Below are positions 18,850-28,391 of a DNA stretch of 64,000 nt, in pieces. The notes under the pieces were generated by a model. That model did no database searches, had not been told where the DNA came from, and saw only the letters and a program-made list of their open reading frames with translations. A program made the position numbers and the translations under genes. The stretch spans positions 310,001 to 374,000 of the forward strand of contig NC_004463.1 in assembly GCF_000011365.1 (NCBI RefSeq), read 5' to 3'. Source of the DNA: Bradyrhizobium diazoefficiens USDA 110. Lineage in GTDB: Bacteria; Pseudomonadota; Alphaproteobacteria; Rhizobiales; Xanthobacteraceae. Numbering within the stretch: position 1 is the first letter of the stretch; each line of letters starts with the position of its first letter.

Positions 18850-20211
18850 GTGCGTCTTCCGTCACGCATGCTTCCGGCGGCGCTCGTCGCCGCCGGATTG
18901 TCCGGCTTCGCCAGCGCGGAGACGCTGACTGCTGTGCCGGGGCAACCGCTGCAGGCGTTGCTGGATCGTGCCCGCGACGGTGACGTCGTCGAACTCGCTC
19001 CAGGGGACTACAACGGCTCGATCCGCATCGATCGCCCTCTTGCCCTGACCGGACGTCCCGGCGCCGTGCTGGACGGCGGGGGCTCCGGCAACGTCGTCAC
19101 GGTGACCGCGCCCGATGTAACGGTCCGCGGCGTGACCATCCGGGGGTCGGGGCGCGACCTGCAGGCGATGAATTCCGGGGTCTTTCTCCAGAAGACCGCC
19201 GAACGCGCGACCATCGAGAACAACCGCCTGGTGGGAAACCTGTTCGGCGTCTACGTGCACGGAGCGACCGGATCGCGGGTGGCCAACAACTTGATCGAAG
19301 GGCTTCGCGGCCATCGCCTCAGCGAGGCCGGCAACGGCGTCTCGCTCTGGAACGCTCCCGAAGTCACCATTGCGGACAACACCTTCCGCTATGGCCGCGA
19401 CGGTATCTTTACCATTTCCAGCCGCAAGGACCGCTTCGTCGGCAACCGCTTCGAACAGGTCCGCTTCGCGGTCCACTACATGTACACCAACGACAGCGAG
19501 GTCAGCGGCAACGTCTCGATCGGAAATCATGTCGGCTACGCCATCATGTACTCGAACCGGCTGATCATCCGCGACAACATCTCCGATCGCGATCGCGATC
19601 ACGGCCTCCTGTTCAACTACGCCAACTACGCCGAGATCGACGGAAACAGGGTGACGGGCGGACTATTGGATACGGTGTCCGCCGGGAGCGAAGAGGGGCC
19701 GGACGACGAGCGAGGCATGATCCCGGACACGAAGCGCGAGCAGAGCTTACGAAGCGGCCCGGAGAAGTGCGTGTTCATCTACAACACGAACCACAACCGG
19801 TTCCGGAACAACTGGTTCGAACGCTGCGCCATCGGCGTTCATTTCACGGCCGGATCCGAAGGCAACGAGATCACCGGAAACGCCTTCGTCGGCAATCGGA
19901 ACCAGGTCAAATATGTCGGTACGCGCAACCTCGACTGGTCCAAGGGCGGCCGCGGCAATTATTGGAGCGACAATCCCGCCTTCGATCTCGACGGTGACGG
20001 CATCGCCGACACCGCCTACCGACCCAACGATCTCGTCGATCGGGTGCTGTGGACGGCACCCTCCGCCAAGGTGCTGATCAACAGCCCTGCGGTGCAAGTG
20101 CTACGGTGGGCCCAGGCTCAGTTTCCGGCGCTCTACCCGGGCGGCGTCATCGACAGCCACCCCTTGATCGCTCCACCGCCGCGGCCGTCGGGCAAGGAGG
20201 GCGGAAGATGA
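18850..20211 (+). CDS. nosD: NosD, periplasmic copper-site maturation protein
   Basis: A 453-residue exported right-handed beta-helix protein (PbH1 repeats of the NxxxxN form throughout, for example GNGVSLWNAPEVTIADN and NYAEIDGNRVTGG). The N-terminal signal sequence is cleaved near SGFASA-ETLTA. NosD works with the NosFY transporter to build the CuZ cluster of NosZ. It starts 14 bp after nosZ (GTG 18850) and overlaps nosF by 4 bp. Length and repeat structure are normal. Confidence 0.96.
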   Translation: MRLPSRMLPAALVAAGLSGFASAETLTAVPGQPLQALLDRARDGDVVELAPGDYNGSIRIDRPLALTGRPGAVLDGGGSGNVVTVTAPDVTVRGVTIRGSGRDLQAMNSGVFLQKTAERATIENNRLVGNLFGVYVHGATGSRVANNLIEGLRGHRLSEAGNGVSLWNAPEVTIADNTFRYGRDGIFTISSRKDRFVGNRFEQVRFAVHYMYTNDSEVSGNVSIGNHVGYAIMYSNRLIIRDNISDRDRDHGLLFNYANYAEIDGNRVTGGLLDTVSAGSEEGPDDERGMIPDTKREQSLRSGPEKCVFIYNTNHNRFRNNWFERCAIGVHFTAGSEGNEITGNAFVGNRNQVKYVGTRNLDWSKGGRGNYWSDNPAFDLDGDGIADTAYRPNDLVDRVLWTAPSAKVLINSPAVQVLRWAQAQFPALYPGGVIDSHPLIAPPPRPSGKEGGR

Positions 20212-21116
20212 GCGCTACCGTTTCCGTGACTGGTGTCGTGAAGAACTACCGCACGGTGCGCGCACTGCGCGACGTCTCGTTCGATCTCGCCCCGGGACGG
20301 CTCAGCGCACTGGTCGGCCACAACGGCGCCGGCAAGACCACACTGATCAAGCTGATGCTGGGATTGATCCGTCCGGATCAGGGCTCCATCCGCGTCCTCG
20401 ACGAGGATCCGGCCGCCGGTGAATTTTCGGCACGACGGCAGCTTGGATATCTTCCGGAAAACGTTGCCTTCAACGCAGCACTCACCGGGCGAGAGACGCT
20501 GACATTTTACGCGCGGCTGAAACACGTCAAACCGTCGAAAGCGTGGGCCTTTCTCGATCGCGTCGGACTGACCGATGCGGCCGACCGCCGGGTCGGGACC
20601 TATTCGAAGGGCATGCGCCAGCGCCTCGGATTGGCGCAGGCGCTGCTCGGCCGGCCCCGGGTGCTCCTGCTCGACGAGCCGACGACGGGACTGGATCCCG
20701 CGCTACGGCAGACCTTCTATGAGATCCTGAACGAACTCCGCGACGACGGCGCCACTGTGCTGATCTCGTCCCACGCGCTGAACGAACTCGAGGATCGCGC
20801 CGAGCATGTCCTCATCATGAACCGCGGGCTCCTCGCCGCGCAGGGCACCCTGTCGGAACTGCGCTCGATCTCGCAACTCCCGATCCGGGTTTCGGTCGAC
20901 TTTGCGCCCGGCGCCGGCGTTCCCGCGGCGTGGGTGAACGGCGCAAGTGTTGCGACCCCGCGCGGACGCATGCTGCTGGTGCCCGACGAGGCGCGCAAAA
21001 TGGACGTGCTGCGCGCTGCGGCCAGTGATCCCGGCGTCATCAACATCGAGATCGCGGCGCCGACCCTCGATGAGCTCTATGCGCATTTCCTAAATTCGCA
21101 GGAGAGTGCTGCGTGA
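20208..21116 (+). CDS. nosF: NosF, ABC transporter ATPase for CuZ maturation
   Basis: A 302-residue ATPase starting MSATVSVTGVVKNYRTVRAL at ATG 20208. It has Walker A (GHNGAGKTTLIK), the signature (YSKGMRQRLGLAQAL), Walker B (VLLLDEPTTGLDP) and the H-loop (SSHALNELED). It forms the NosDFY complex with the NosY permease and NosD. It overlaps both neighbours by 4 bp. Confidence 0.96.
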   Translation: MSATVSVTGVVKNYRTVRALRDVSFDLAPGRLSALVGHNGAGKTTLIKLMLGLIRPDQGSIRVLDEDPAAGEFSARRQLGYLPENVAFNAALTGRETLTFYARLKHVKPSKAWAFLDRVGLTDAADRRVGTYSKGMRQRLGLAQALLGRPRVLLLDEPTTGLDPALRQTFYEILNELRDDGATVLISSHALNELEDRAEHVLIMNRGLLAAQGTLSELRSISQLPIRVSVDFAPGAGVPAAWVNGASVATPRGRMLLVPDEARKMDVLRAAASDPGVINIEIAAPTLDELYAHFLNSQESAA

Positions 21117-21940
21117 GAACGATCGTCATCATAGCCGCCAAGGAGATCCAGGAAGGGTTACGGAACCGCTGGGTCCTGGCAACCACGCTCCTTTTGGCCG
21201 CGCTGGCCTTGTCGCTGACGTTCCTGGGAAGCGCACCCACCGGCAATGTCGGCGCGGGGGCGCTCGACGTCGTCGTCGTCAGCCTGTCGAGCCTGACGAT
21301 CTTCCTGCTTCCGCTGATCGCCCTCTTGATCTCGCACGACGCCGTGGTCGGCGAGATGGAACGCGGCACCATGACGCTGCTCCTGAGTTATCCGGTGGGC
21401 CGAGGCCAGGTGATCCTCGGCAAATTCTGCGGCCACGTCCTGATCCTCGCCTTCGCGACAGTGATCGGCTACGGCGCCGCGGCCGCTGCCCTCGCGACGA
21501 CCGGCGCCTCGGTGCTCGCCGCGAGCTGGTATGCCTTCGCCTCGATGCTCGGAACCTCGGTCATGCTCGGGGCGGTCTTTGTCGCGGTCGGTTATCTGAT
21601 CAGCAGCCTGGTCCGGGACCGCGGCACCGCCGCCGGCATCTCGGTGGGAGTCTGGCTGCTGATGGTGCTGGTATTCGACATGGCACTGCTCGGCGTGCTG
21701 GTCGTCGATCAGGGGAACATCGTCTCCGCACCCGTTCTCGAAGCGCTGCTGTTCCTCAATCCGACGGACCTGTACCGGATGACGAACCTGACCGGCTTTA
21801 ACGTCAGCCAGTTTTCCGGGATGGCAGGGCTCGCCGGCACCGCGACGACCAGCGTCGGCGCGCTGTTGACGGGACTGACCGCCTGGGTCGTCGCGCCGCT
21901 CGGGCTTGCGGCCGCCTTCTTCGCTCGGAGGGAGCTATGA
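21113..21940 (+). CDS. nosY: NosY, ABC-2 type permease for CuZ maturation
   Basis: A 275-residue protein with six predicted membrane segments, starting at GTG 21113 in an overlap with nosF. It shows ABC-2 permease features: an N-terminal amphipathic KEIQEGLRNRW, then EMERGTMTLLLSYPVGRGQVILGKF, and a C-terminal LNPTDLYRMTNLTGF loop typical of NosY. It is the membrane partner of NosF. Confidence 0.96.
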   Translation: MRTIVIIAAKEIQEGLRNRWVLATTLLLAALALSLTFLGSAPTGNVGAGALDVVVVSLSSLTIFLLPLIALLISHDAVVGEMERGTMTLLLSYPVGRGQVILGKFCGHVLILAFATVIGYGAAAAALATTGASVLAASWYAFASMLGTSVMLGAVFVAVGYLISSLVRDRGTAAGISVGVWLLMVLVFDMALLGVLVVDQGNIVSAPVLEALLFLNPTDLYRMTNLTGFNVSQFSGMAGLAGTATTSVGALLTGLTAWVVAPLGLAAAFFARREL

Positions 21941-22485
21941 TCCTGCGGATTCTGTGCATGATCGTCGCGCTGGTCCTCGCCGGCTGCAATCGGGACGGAA
22001 GCGATGCCGTCATGCCGCCGCCCGCGGCGCTCAACAGCGATGCAATGGGGGTCTTCTGCGGCATGAACGTGCTCGAACACCCTGGCCCCAAAGGGCAGAT
22101 CATCACGGCGAGCCGCATCGACCCGTACTGGTTCACCTCGGTGCGCGACACCGTGGCCTTCACTCTGATGCCGGATCAGCCCCGTGACATCCGCGCGATC
22201 TACGTGTCCGACATGGCGCGCGCGCCCAGTTGGGAGGAGCCGGGAGCGACCAACTGGATCGACGCCAAAAAGGCGTTCTTCGTCATCGAGAGCCGCAAGC
22301 AGGGCGGAATGGGGGCCGCCGAGGCTGTGCCTTTCGGCAATCGTGCCGCGGCGGACGCCTTCACCGCCGCCAATGGCGGCAAGGTCGTCACGTTTGCGGA
22401 CGTTCCGAGCGGCTACGTGCTCGGCAGCGACAGCGCCGCCGTCGATCAAACCGGGCATGAACGCCCCAGCGCCCGGACCAACTGA
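21937..22485 (+). CDS. nosL: NosL, copper chaperone lipoprotein
   Basis: A 182-residue lipoprotein with lipobox LAGC near residue 18 and the copper-binding segment CGMNVLEHPGPKGQI, which delivers Cu(I) for CuZ assembly. Later EEPGATNWIDAKKAFFVIES and GGMGAAEAVPFGN match the NosL fold. It overlaps nosY by 4 bp. Confidence 0.96.
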   Translation: MILRILCMIVALVLAGCNRDGSDAVMPPPAALNSDAMGVFCGMNVLEHPGPKGQIITASRIDPYWFTSVRDTVAFTLMPDQPRDIRAIYVSDMARAPSWEEPGATNWIDAKKAFFVIESRKQGGMGAAEAVPFGNRAAADAFTAANGGKVVTFADVPSGYVLGSDSAAVDQTGHERPSARTN

Positions 22486-22496
22486 CGAGGCTTCCG

Positions 22497-23495
22497 ATGG
22501 CACCAGCAAATCTCACGCGCCGGCGCATGATCACCATCGCAGCCGCGACCGCAGGCTCGGCGTTTCTTTCCGGCGGAGGACACGCGTCCTCGACCGGGGC
22601 AGTGCGTTGGCGCGGATCGGCGCTCGGCGCGCAGGTGTCGATCGATATCTTCCATCCCGATCGGGAGGAGGCGGAAAGGATCATTCAGGATTGCCTGACT
22701 GAGGTAAGACGACTCGAAGGGCAGTTCAGCCTGTACCGGGCGGATTCCGCCATTTGTGCCCTCAACCGGAGTGGCATCCTTGTCGCACCGGAGCCCGACA
22801 TGGTCGCGCTGCTCAAGGCCTCGCTGCAATTCTCCGACCTTACCGGCGGCACCTTCGATCCCACCGTCCAGCCGCTCTGGCAGCTCTATGCCGCACACTT
22901 TTCGTCGGAGAATCCGGATCCCGGCGGTCCGCCGGCCGGGAAGCTGGCGGAGGCGCTCGCGAAGGTGGGCAGCAGCGGCCTGCGCGTAAGCGAAAAGCTT
23001 GTGGCGCTCCTCAGACATGGCGCTGCGATCACCCTGAACGGCATCGCCCAAGGATACGCCACCGACCGTGTCGTGGATGTCTTGCGCGCCCGCGGGTTGT
23101 CGACGACCCTCGTCAACATGGGTGAGATCCGCGCGCTCGGAGCGCGCGCGGACGGGACGCCGTGGCGCGTCGGCCTTTCCGATCCGGACAGAGCCGGCGC
23201 GCTCACGGAAACCATCGACCTCATTGATCGGGCGGTCGCGACCACCGCGGGCGCGGGCTTCCGCTTCGATCCGGCGGGCCGGTTCACGCATCTATTCGAT
23301 CCCCGGACGGGACGGAGCCCTGCGCTCTATCGGACCGTCAGCGTCATTGCGCCGACCGCCACCGAGGCGGATGCGCTTTCGACCGCCTTTAGCCTGATGC
23401 CTGCGTCGCAGATTGGCGACATAGCGGCCACGCGGCCAGATGTGCAGGTCCGGCTGATCACCAATGATGGAAATTTGCGCCTTTACGGCGCCTGA
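22497..23495 (+). CDS. nosX: NosX, ApbE-type FMN transferase
   Basis: A 332-residue exported flavin transferase with a Tat-like leader (RRRMITIAAATAGSAFLSGG). It has the ApbE core (AQVSIDIFHPD, GTFDPTVQPLWQLY, LNGIAQGYATDRVVDVL, VNMGEIRALG and a late TATEADALSTAFSLMP). NosX attaches FMN covalently to NosR, which makes it the natural last gene of nosRZDFYLX. It begins 11 bp after nosL. Confidence 0.95.
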   Translation: MAPANLTRRRMITIAAATAGSAFLSGGGHASSTGAVRWRGSALGAQVSIDIFHPDREEAERIIQDCLTEVRRLEGQFSLYRADSAICALNRSGILVAPEPDMVALLKASLQFSDLTGGTFDPTVQPLWQLYAAHFSSENPDPGGPPAGKLAEALAKVGSSGLRVSEKLVALLRHGAAITLNGIAQGYATDRVVDVLRARGLSTTLVNMGEIRALGARADGTPWRVGLSDPDRAGALTETIDLIDRAVATTAGAGFRFDPAGRFTHLFDPRTGRSPALYRTVSVIAPTATEADALSTAFSLMPASQIGDIAATRPDVQVRLITNDGNLRLYGA

Positions 23496-23517
23496 GAGGA
23501 CGAGTCGCCATAAGATC

Positions 23518-23607
23518 TGGCGGAGAGAGTGGGATTCGAACCCACGGTACGGTTTCCCGCACACACGCTTTCCAAGCGTGCGCCTTAAGCCACTCGGCCA
23601 TCTCTCC
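23518..23607 (-). tRNA. tRNA-Ser (anticodon GGA)
   Basis: On the minus strand the acceptor stem GGAGAGA pairs with TCTCTCC. The D-arm is GCCGAGTGGCTTAAGGC, and the anticodon stem CACGCTT-GGA-AAGCGTG gives anticodon GGA (reads UCC/UCU). A long variable arm and the T-arm GGTTCGAATCC follow. The 3' CCA is encoded (23518-23520). The 90-nt length is standard for tRNA-Ser. Confidence 0.97.
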
Positions 23608-23803
23608 GGAGCGCCCTCTCTTGAAGGGGCGCCGGCGATTTTGCAAGAGACCGCGAGAAAATCGGGTGAATTTTCCGTAAGATGTTGTATTTAAATGACA
23701 ATATCTGGCGCCGGCGGCTGTTTTGGAACCGCCTGCCGGCTGAACCCAGGACGGGTTTGGCGCGACGATTCATTTGAGAATGCCAAACACGACCGGGGGC
23801 GCC

Positions 23804-24145
23804 ATGACCATCCGCAAGACCATCGCCGCACTGGGCCTGATTTCGGCCCTTGGCTCCGCCTTTGCCGGGCCGGCCCTGGCTCAGGTCTGCACCCGCCAAG
23901 GGGTTGACGTCAGCTGCGACGACGGGCGGCGCGGGGTGCTTTCGGGCGATGCCATTATCTGGCCGGACGGGACGCGCTCGAGTTCGTCGCCGCATCCGAG
24001 CGTGATCATCGGCAACAAGAGCTCGGTGCATGTCGGGCCCGGCGTGTTCGTCGGCCAGGGCAAGGGCATGGTGCCGCTGGACGATCCCAACGCGCCGAAC
24101 AAGCGGCAATGCGCGATTCTGGATGGCGTGTCGTATTGCTATTGA
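23804..24145 (+). CDS. Small exported protein of unknown function
   Basis: A 113-residue protein with a signal peptide (MTIRKTIAALGLISALGSAF, cleavage near ALA-QVCT). The mature part has four Cys residues placed early (VCTRQGVDVSC) and late (QCAILDGVSYCY), suggesting disulfides, around a Gly/Val-rich middle. An in-frame ATG lies 30 bp upstream; 23804 fits the signal peptide better. No known domain is recognised. Confidence 0.7.
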   Translation: MTIRKTIAALGLISALGSAFAGPALAQVCTRQGVDVSCDDGRRGVLSGDAIIWPDGTRSSSSPHPSVIIGNKSSVHVGPGVFVGQGKGMVPLDDPNAPNKRQCAILDGVSYCY

Positions 24146-24155
24146 CGATCTCTTC

Positions 24156-24181
24156 CTTCCCCCCTCGTGGGAGGGGGGAAG
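24156..24181. terminator. Hairpin between convergent genes
   Basis: The stem CTTCCCCCCTC / GAGGGGGGAAG has a GTGG loop and sits in the 58-bp gap between the exported protein (plus) and otsA (minus). It is GC-rich and has no T-tract. It probably acts as a two-way stop or RNA-stabilising element. Confidence 0.5.
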
Positions 24182-24203
24182 ATCAGAGCGAGCTTCACGG
24201 AAG

Positions 24204-25667
24204 CTAAATCAACCGCACGCCCGAGATCGCCGACTTCAACCAGCGCAGCGCTTGCGGGGGCTGGGCTGCGAGCGGGGCGACGGCGGCCTTCTCGATCCGG
24301 CACTTTTCGAGCTCGGCGACGAAATCGGCGGACCATTGCTGGATGGTGTGGCCGCGCAGCTTCTTCATCATCGCGTCCCAGCGCATCTTGCGCTCGGTGA
24401 GCGGCATCGCGGCGGCGATCGCGATCGCGCGTGCCATGGCGTCGATGTCGTGCGGATTGACCAGCAGCGCCGTGTCGAGCTCATTCGCCGCGCCGGCGAA
24501 TTTCGACAGCACCAGCACGCCGGGGTCGGCCGGGTTCTGCGCGGCGACATACTCCTTTGCGACGAGGTTCATGCCGTCATGCAGCGGCGTCACCACACCG
24601 ATCTGCGCGGTGCGATAGAGCCCCGCGAGCACGGCCTGGCTGAAGCCCTTGTTGAGATAGCGGATCGGCGTCCAGTCCACCTCGCCGTGGCGGCCGTTGA
24701 CGTCGGTGACGAGACGCGCGACCTCGTTCTGAAGATTGCCATAGGCCTCGATGGCACCGCGCGAAGGATTGGCGATCTGGAGCAGCGAGATGCTGCGCAA
24801 GAATTGCGGCTGCTCGGTCCAGAGCCGGTCGAACGCGCTGATGCGGTTGACGAGGCCCTTGGAATAGTCGAGCCGGTCGACACCGATCGCCAGACGCTCG
24901 CCGTTGAGGCTGCGGCGCAGCCGCGACACATCCGGATGCGAGGCGGACTTGGCGGCATACTGCGCGAACTTCTCCGCATCGATGCCGATGGGGAAGACTT
25001 CACAGCGGGTGCGGCCGTGCTGCGACAGCACAACACCATCATCGATGACGAGACCGAGCTCGCCGGCGACATAACCGAGGAAATTCTGGCGATCCTCCTC
25101 GGTCTGGAAGCCAATGAGATCGTAGGCGAGCATCGCCGTGATCAGTTCGCGATGATTGGGTACGCCCTGCGTCACCGCGGCCACCGGCCACGGCGTGTGC
25201 AGGAAGAAGCCGATCGGATCGTCGACGCCGAGATCGCGCAGCTCCGCACCGAGTGCGAGGAAATGATAGTCCTGCACCCAGAATGCGGTCCGGGGTTTAC
25301 GGAAGCGCATCAAGGCGCGCGCCATGAAGGCGTTGACCTCGCGATAGCTGACATAGTCTTCGCGCGAAACGCGGATCAGATCGCTGCGCGAATGCAGCGC
25401 CGGCCACAACGCCGAATTGGCAAAACCTTCGTAATAGCCGCCGTAATGCGCCGCCGGCAGATCCAGCGTCGCAATCGCGCCCGAACCCAGCGCCTCGATC
25501 TCGGCAAACGGCTCCTTCTGATGGCCGTCACGCACGCGGCCGGAAGACCCCACCCAGATGGCACCCGAATGTTCCACAACGGGAAGCAATGCCGCAGCCA
25601 AGCCGCCCGTCATGGGCTCGTTGGGTTTGCCGCGCGCAACACGATTCGAAACGACGACTAAGTTCAC
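24204..25667 (-). CDS. otsA: Trehalose-6-phosphate synthase (OtsA)
   Basis: A 487-residue GT20 glycosyltransferase making trehalose-6-phosphate from UDP-glucose and glucose-6-phosphate. Motifs: NLVVVSNRVARG, the glucose-6-P pocket (YEGFANSALWPALH, HTPWP), VDRLDYSKGL, and the nucleotide-binding end GMNLVAKEYVAAQ with VLSKFAGAANEL. An ATG 21 bp upstream is possible, but GTG 25667 follows AGGAGGGG at ideal spacing and matches the family N-terminus. It is the last gene of the MFS-otsB-otsA set, 232 bp from otsB. Trehalose protects against desiccation and osmotic stress. Confidence 0.95.
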   Translation of the reverse strand: MNLVVVSNRVARGKPNEPMTGGLAAALLPVVEHSGAIWVGSSGRVRDGHQKEPFAEIEALGSGAIATLDLPAAHYGGYYEGFANSALWPALHSRSDLIRVSREDYVSYREVNAFMARALMRFRKPRTAFWVQDYHFLALGAELRDLGVDDPIGFFLHTPWPVAAVTQGVPNHRELITAMLAYDLIGFQTEEDRQNFLGYVAGELGLVIDDGVVLSQHGRTRCEVFPIGIDAEKFAQYAAKSASHPDVSRLRRSLNGERLAIGVDRLDYSKGLVNRISAFDRLWTEQPQFLRSISLLQIANPSRGAIEAYGNLQNEVARLVTDVNGRHGEVDWTPIRYLNKGFSQAVLAGLYRTAQIGVVTPLHDGMNLVAKEYVAAQNPADPGVLVLSKFAGAANELDTALLVNPHDIDAMARAIAIAAAMPLTERKMRWDAMMKKLRGHTIQQWSADFVAELEKCRIEKAAVAPLAAQPPQALRWLKSAISGVRLI

Positions 25668-25899
25668 AGGTCGTCCCCTCCTGTTCATTCCACCCCGTTT
25701 AACTGGCGTTCATCAATATGGTTCCTGTCATCATTTCCACGAAATGAAACCAAAGTCAGGCGCGCACGTTGGAACTGGTTTCGCTTGCGGAACCTACTGC
25801 AAAGACAGTCATTTTGGTACTATTGCACGGCATGCATCGCTGCACGCTAGGGCGCTGCGCCGACGGCCTTTATGTCTGCAGCGTGGCGCTGCCTTTGTT

Positions 25900-26721
25900 T
25901 CACCTCGGATCGAGCAGGCGCGCGAGGAACGCGCGCACATCGCTCGGCGCATCGAAGTGACCATTCACACCCATGGCACGGCGGCCCACCGAAAAAGCGA
26001 GCCCGTTCATGTCAGGCATGATCGCGAACACGGTCTCGTCGGTGACGTCGTCGCCGATGAACAGTGGACGCCGTCCCCTGAACGGTTCGTGCTTCATCAA
26101 CTCGTGCACGCCGGTCGCCTTGGTGAAGCCGGAATGCTTGATCTCGCAGACGAACTTTCCGGGCAGCACCTCGATCGGCGCATTGGGCAGATCGGCGCGG
26201 ATCAGCGAGACAGCCTCGAAGATCGCCTTCTCCGCATGCGGTGCGAGGCGATAGTGCAGCGCGAGCGAATAGCCCTTGTCCTCGAGCAGAATGCCCGGAC
26301 TGAGCTTTGCGATCGCAGCGAGCCGCCGCTTCAACTCCTTGTCCAGCGGCGGCGCGTGCACATCATCCACTTCATTGTCCACCGACAGCCGCATCTCCGC
26401 GCCGTGGCCGGCGACGGCGCGATAGACGTCGGGCGCGAAGATCAAGTCGATGTCGTTGAGCGAGCGGCCGCTGACCAGCGCCAACGCCCCGGAGGTGCGT
26501 TCCACCAGCCGCTTGAGCGTCTCCGACAGGCCCGGCGGCACCCACACTTCGCGCGGCGTCGGCATCAGGTCGAGCAGCGTGCCGTCGATGTCGAGCAGGA
26601 TCGCGGTCTCGTCGAGATGTGGCACGAGCGCATGCGGCACCGGCACCGTTTCCGGCACATCGTCGTCAACGGGCATGGTGCGCTTCTGGTCCACTGCCAT
26701 TTCCGCAAGTTCCGATTTCAT
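25900..26721 (-). CDS. otsB: Trehalose-6-phosphate phosphatase (OtsB)
   Basis: A 273-residue HAD-family phosphatase that removes phosphate from trehalose-6-P. It has motif I ILLDIDGTLLDL (nucleophile and acid Asp), motif II region LVSGRSLNDID, the late Lys region with EVLPGKFVCEIKHSGFTK, and motif III/IV IGDDVTDETVF. The start at 26721 follows GGAGTAGACT, and the Shine-Dalgarno lies inside the end of the upstream MFS gene (3 bp gap), indicating translational coupling. Confidence 0.95.
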   Translation of the reverse strand: MKSELAEMAVDQKRTMPVDDDVPETVPVPHALVPHLDETAILLDIDGTLLDLMPTPREVWVPPGLSETLKRLVERTSGALALVSGRSLNDIDLIFAPDVYRAVAGHGAEMRLSVDNEVDDVHAPPLDKELKRRLAAIAKLSPGILLEDKGYSLALHYRLAPHAEKAIFEAVSLIRADLPNAPIEVLPGKFVCEIKHSGFTKATGVHELMKHEPFRGRRPLFIGDDVTDETVFAIMPDMNGLAFSVGRRAMGVNGHFDAPSDVRAFLARLLDPR

Positions 26722-26724
26722 AGT

Positions 26725-28209
26725 CTACTCCATAAAGGCCAGCGGCCGCGCTATTTGTTCGAGCGATTTGCGTTCCGCGGAGACGGCGTAGCGCCACGCC
26801 ACGATCGCGGCCGCGATCATGAGGAATGCCCCCAGCAAATAGCCGGCGAACACGCTTGTGCGTGATCCCGTGTCGATCAGCGCGCCGAACAGCGCCGGGC
26901 CGATGACGCCGCCAATACCGGTGCCGACCGCGTAAAACACCGCGATCGCCAGCGCGCGGACTTCCAAAGGAAACGTCTCGCTGACCGTGAGATAGGCCGC
27001 GCTCGCGGCGGGCGAGGCAAAGAAGAAGATCACCATCCAGGCGATGGTCTGTCCTTGCGCACTGAGCGCCCCGATCGAGAACAGATAGCCCGACAGCGCC
27101 AACAGCAGGCCCGACGCGCCATAGGTGAACATGATCATCGCGCGCCGTCCGAGCGTGTCGAACAGGCGGCCGAGCAGCAGCGGGCCGAGGAAATTGCCGG
27201 CGGCGAAGGGAAGCAGATACCATCCGACATGATCGGCGCTGATGCCGTAGAAATCGGTCAGCACCAGCGCGAAGGTGAAGAAGATGGCGTTGTAGAAGAA
27301 AGCCTGCGCGCCCATCAGGACGAGGCCGACCAGCGCGCGCTGGCGATAGACCGTGAACAGCGTGTGCATGACCTCGCGAATCGGCGTGTGATCGCGCATC
27401 TTCAGCCGGATCCTGGTGAAGCGTCGGTCGCTCGCATCCTGGTCGTGTCCGATCACCGAACGCTCGATCTCGTCGACGATGGCGTGGGCCTGATCGGGCC
27501 GCCCGTGGATCATCAGCCAGCGCGGGCTTTCCGGGATCCACATCCGCATCAACAGCACGACGAGGCCGATGCTCGCGCCGATGAGATAAGCGAGGCGCCA
27601 GCCGAGATCGGGGCCGATCAAGGCGGGATCCAGCAGAACGATGGCCGCCACCGCGCCCATGGCCGCGCCGATCCAGAAGCTGCCGTTGATGACGAGATCG
27701 GTCCAGCCGCGATAGCGCGCCGGCACCAGCTCCTGGATGGTCGAATTGATCGCGGTATATTCGCCGCCGATGCCGGCGCCGGTGAGAAAACGAAACAGCG
27801 CGTAGCTCGCGATATCCCACGACAGTGCGGTCGCAGCGGTCGCGGAGAGATAAAGCGCGAGCGTGATGAAGAACAGTTTCTTGCGGCCGATGCGGTCGGT
27901 CAGCCAACCGAAACCGAGCGCGCCGAGCACCGCGCCGGCGAGATAGGCTGAATTGGCAATGCCGAGATCGAGATTGGAGAATTGCAACGAGGGACTTTGC
28001 TTCAGCGCGCCGGAAAGCGCACCGGCGAGTGTCACCTCGAGCCCGTCGAGGATCCAGGTGATGCCGAGCGCCAGCACGACCCGGGTGTGAAAGCCGCTCC
28101 ACGGCAGCGCATCGAGACGTGAGGGAATACTGGTCTCGATGATGCGATCGGTCGCGACCGCCGAGACAGCAGGTCCATAATTCAGCGCTTGGCTTTGCTG
28201 CAATTCCAT
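26725..28209 (-). CDS. MFS transporter (sugar/organic acid porter type)
   Basis: A 494-residue protein with about 12 membrane segments. MFS motifs are LGFGWLTDRIGRKKLF after segment 2, the RGW-type loop VPARYRGWTDLVINGSFWIG, and PESPRWLMIHGRPDQAH before the central loop, then RLFDTLGRRAMIMFTYG. It resembles the aromatic acid/sugar porter group. The start is uncertain: an open frame reaches 28353, but MELQQSQ at 28209 fits family length; no clear Shine-Dalgarno is seen. It is translationally coupled to otsB, so a link to trehalose or precursor transport is likely but unproven. Confidence 0.88.
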   Translation of the reverse strand: MELQQSQALNYGPAVSAVATDRIIETSIPSRLDALPWSGFHTRVVLALGITWILDGLEVTLAGALSGALKQSPSLQFSNLDLGIANSAYLAGAVLGALGFGWLTDRIGRKKLFFITLALYLSATAATALSWDIASYALFRFLTGAGIGGEYTAINSTIQELVPARYRGWTDLVINGSFWIGAAMGAVAAIVLLDPALIGPDLGWRLAYLIGASIGLVVLLMRMWIPESPRWLMIHGRPDQAHAIVDEIERSVIGHDQDASDRRFTRIRLKMRDHTPIREVMHTLFTVYRQRALVGLVLMGAQAFFYNAIFFTFALVLTDFYGISADHVGWYLLPFAAGNFLGPLLLGRLFDTLGRRAMIMFTYGASGLLLALSGYLFSIGALSAQGQTIAWMVIFFFASPAASAAYLTVSETFPLEVRALAIAVFYAVGTGIGGVIGPALFGALIDTGSRTSVFAGYLLGAFLMIAAAIVAWRYAVSAERKSLEQIARPLAFME

Positions 28210-28391
28210 CGCGTTGCTGGGTCTGACCAATGGAAGCGACCCCGGTTCACATGATGTGGCCAGGGGCGAACCGATCATCGGGGTGCGGCATTCCGCCTGC
28301 CACCTGCGACAACGTCTGCGGCAAGCGCCGGTTCCAGCAGGAACGGCCTCCAACGCCGTCCGTTTCCGAAGGAGCCGCAGGGAGTTGACGC

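Noticed and set aside
16673..18865. 730-codon minus-strand frame
   Set aside because: Exact antisense of nosZ, where high GC third positions remove stops; no protein signature.
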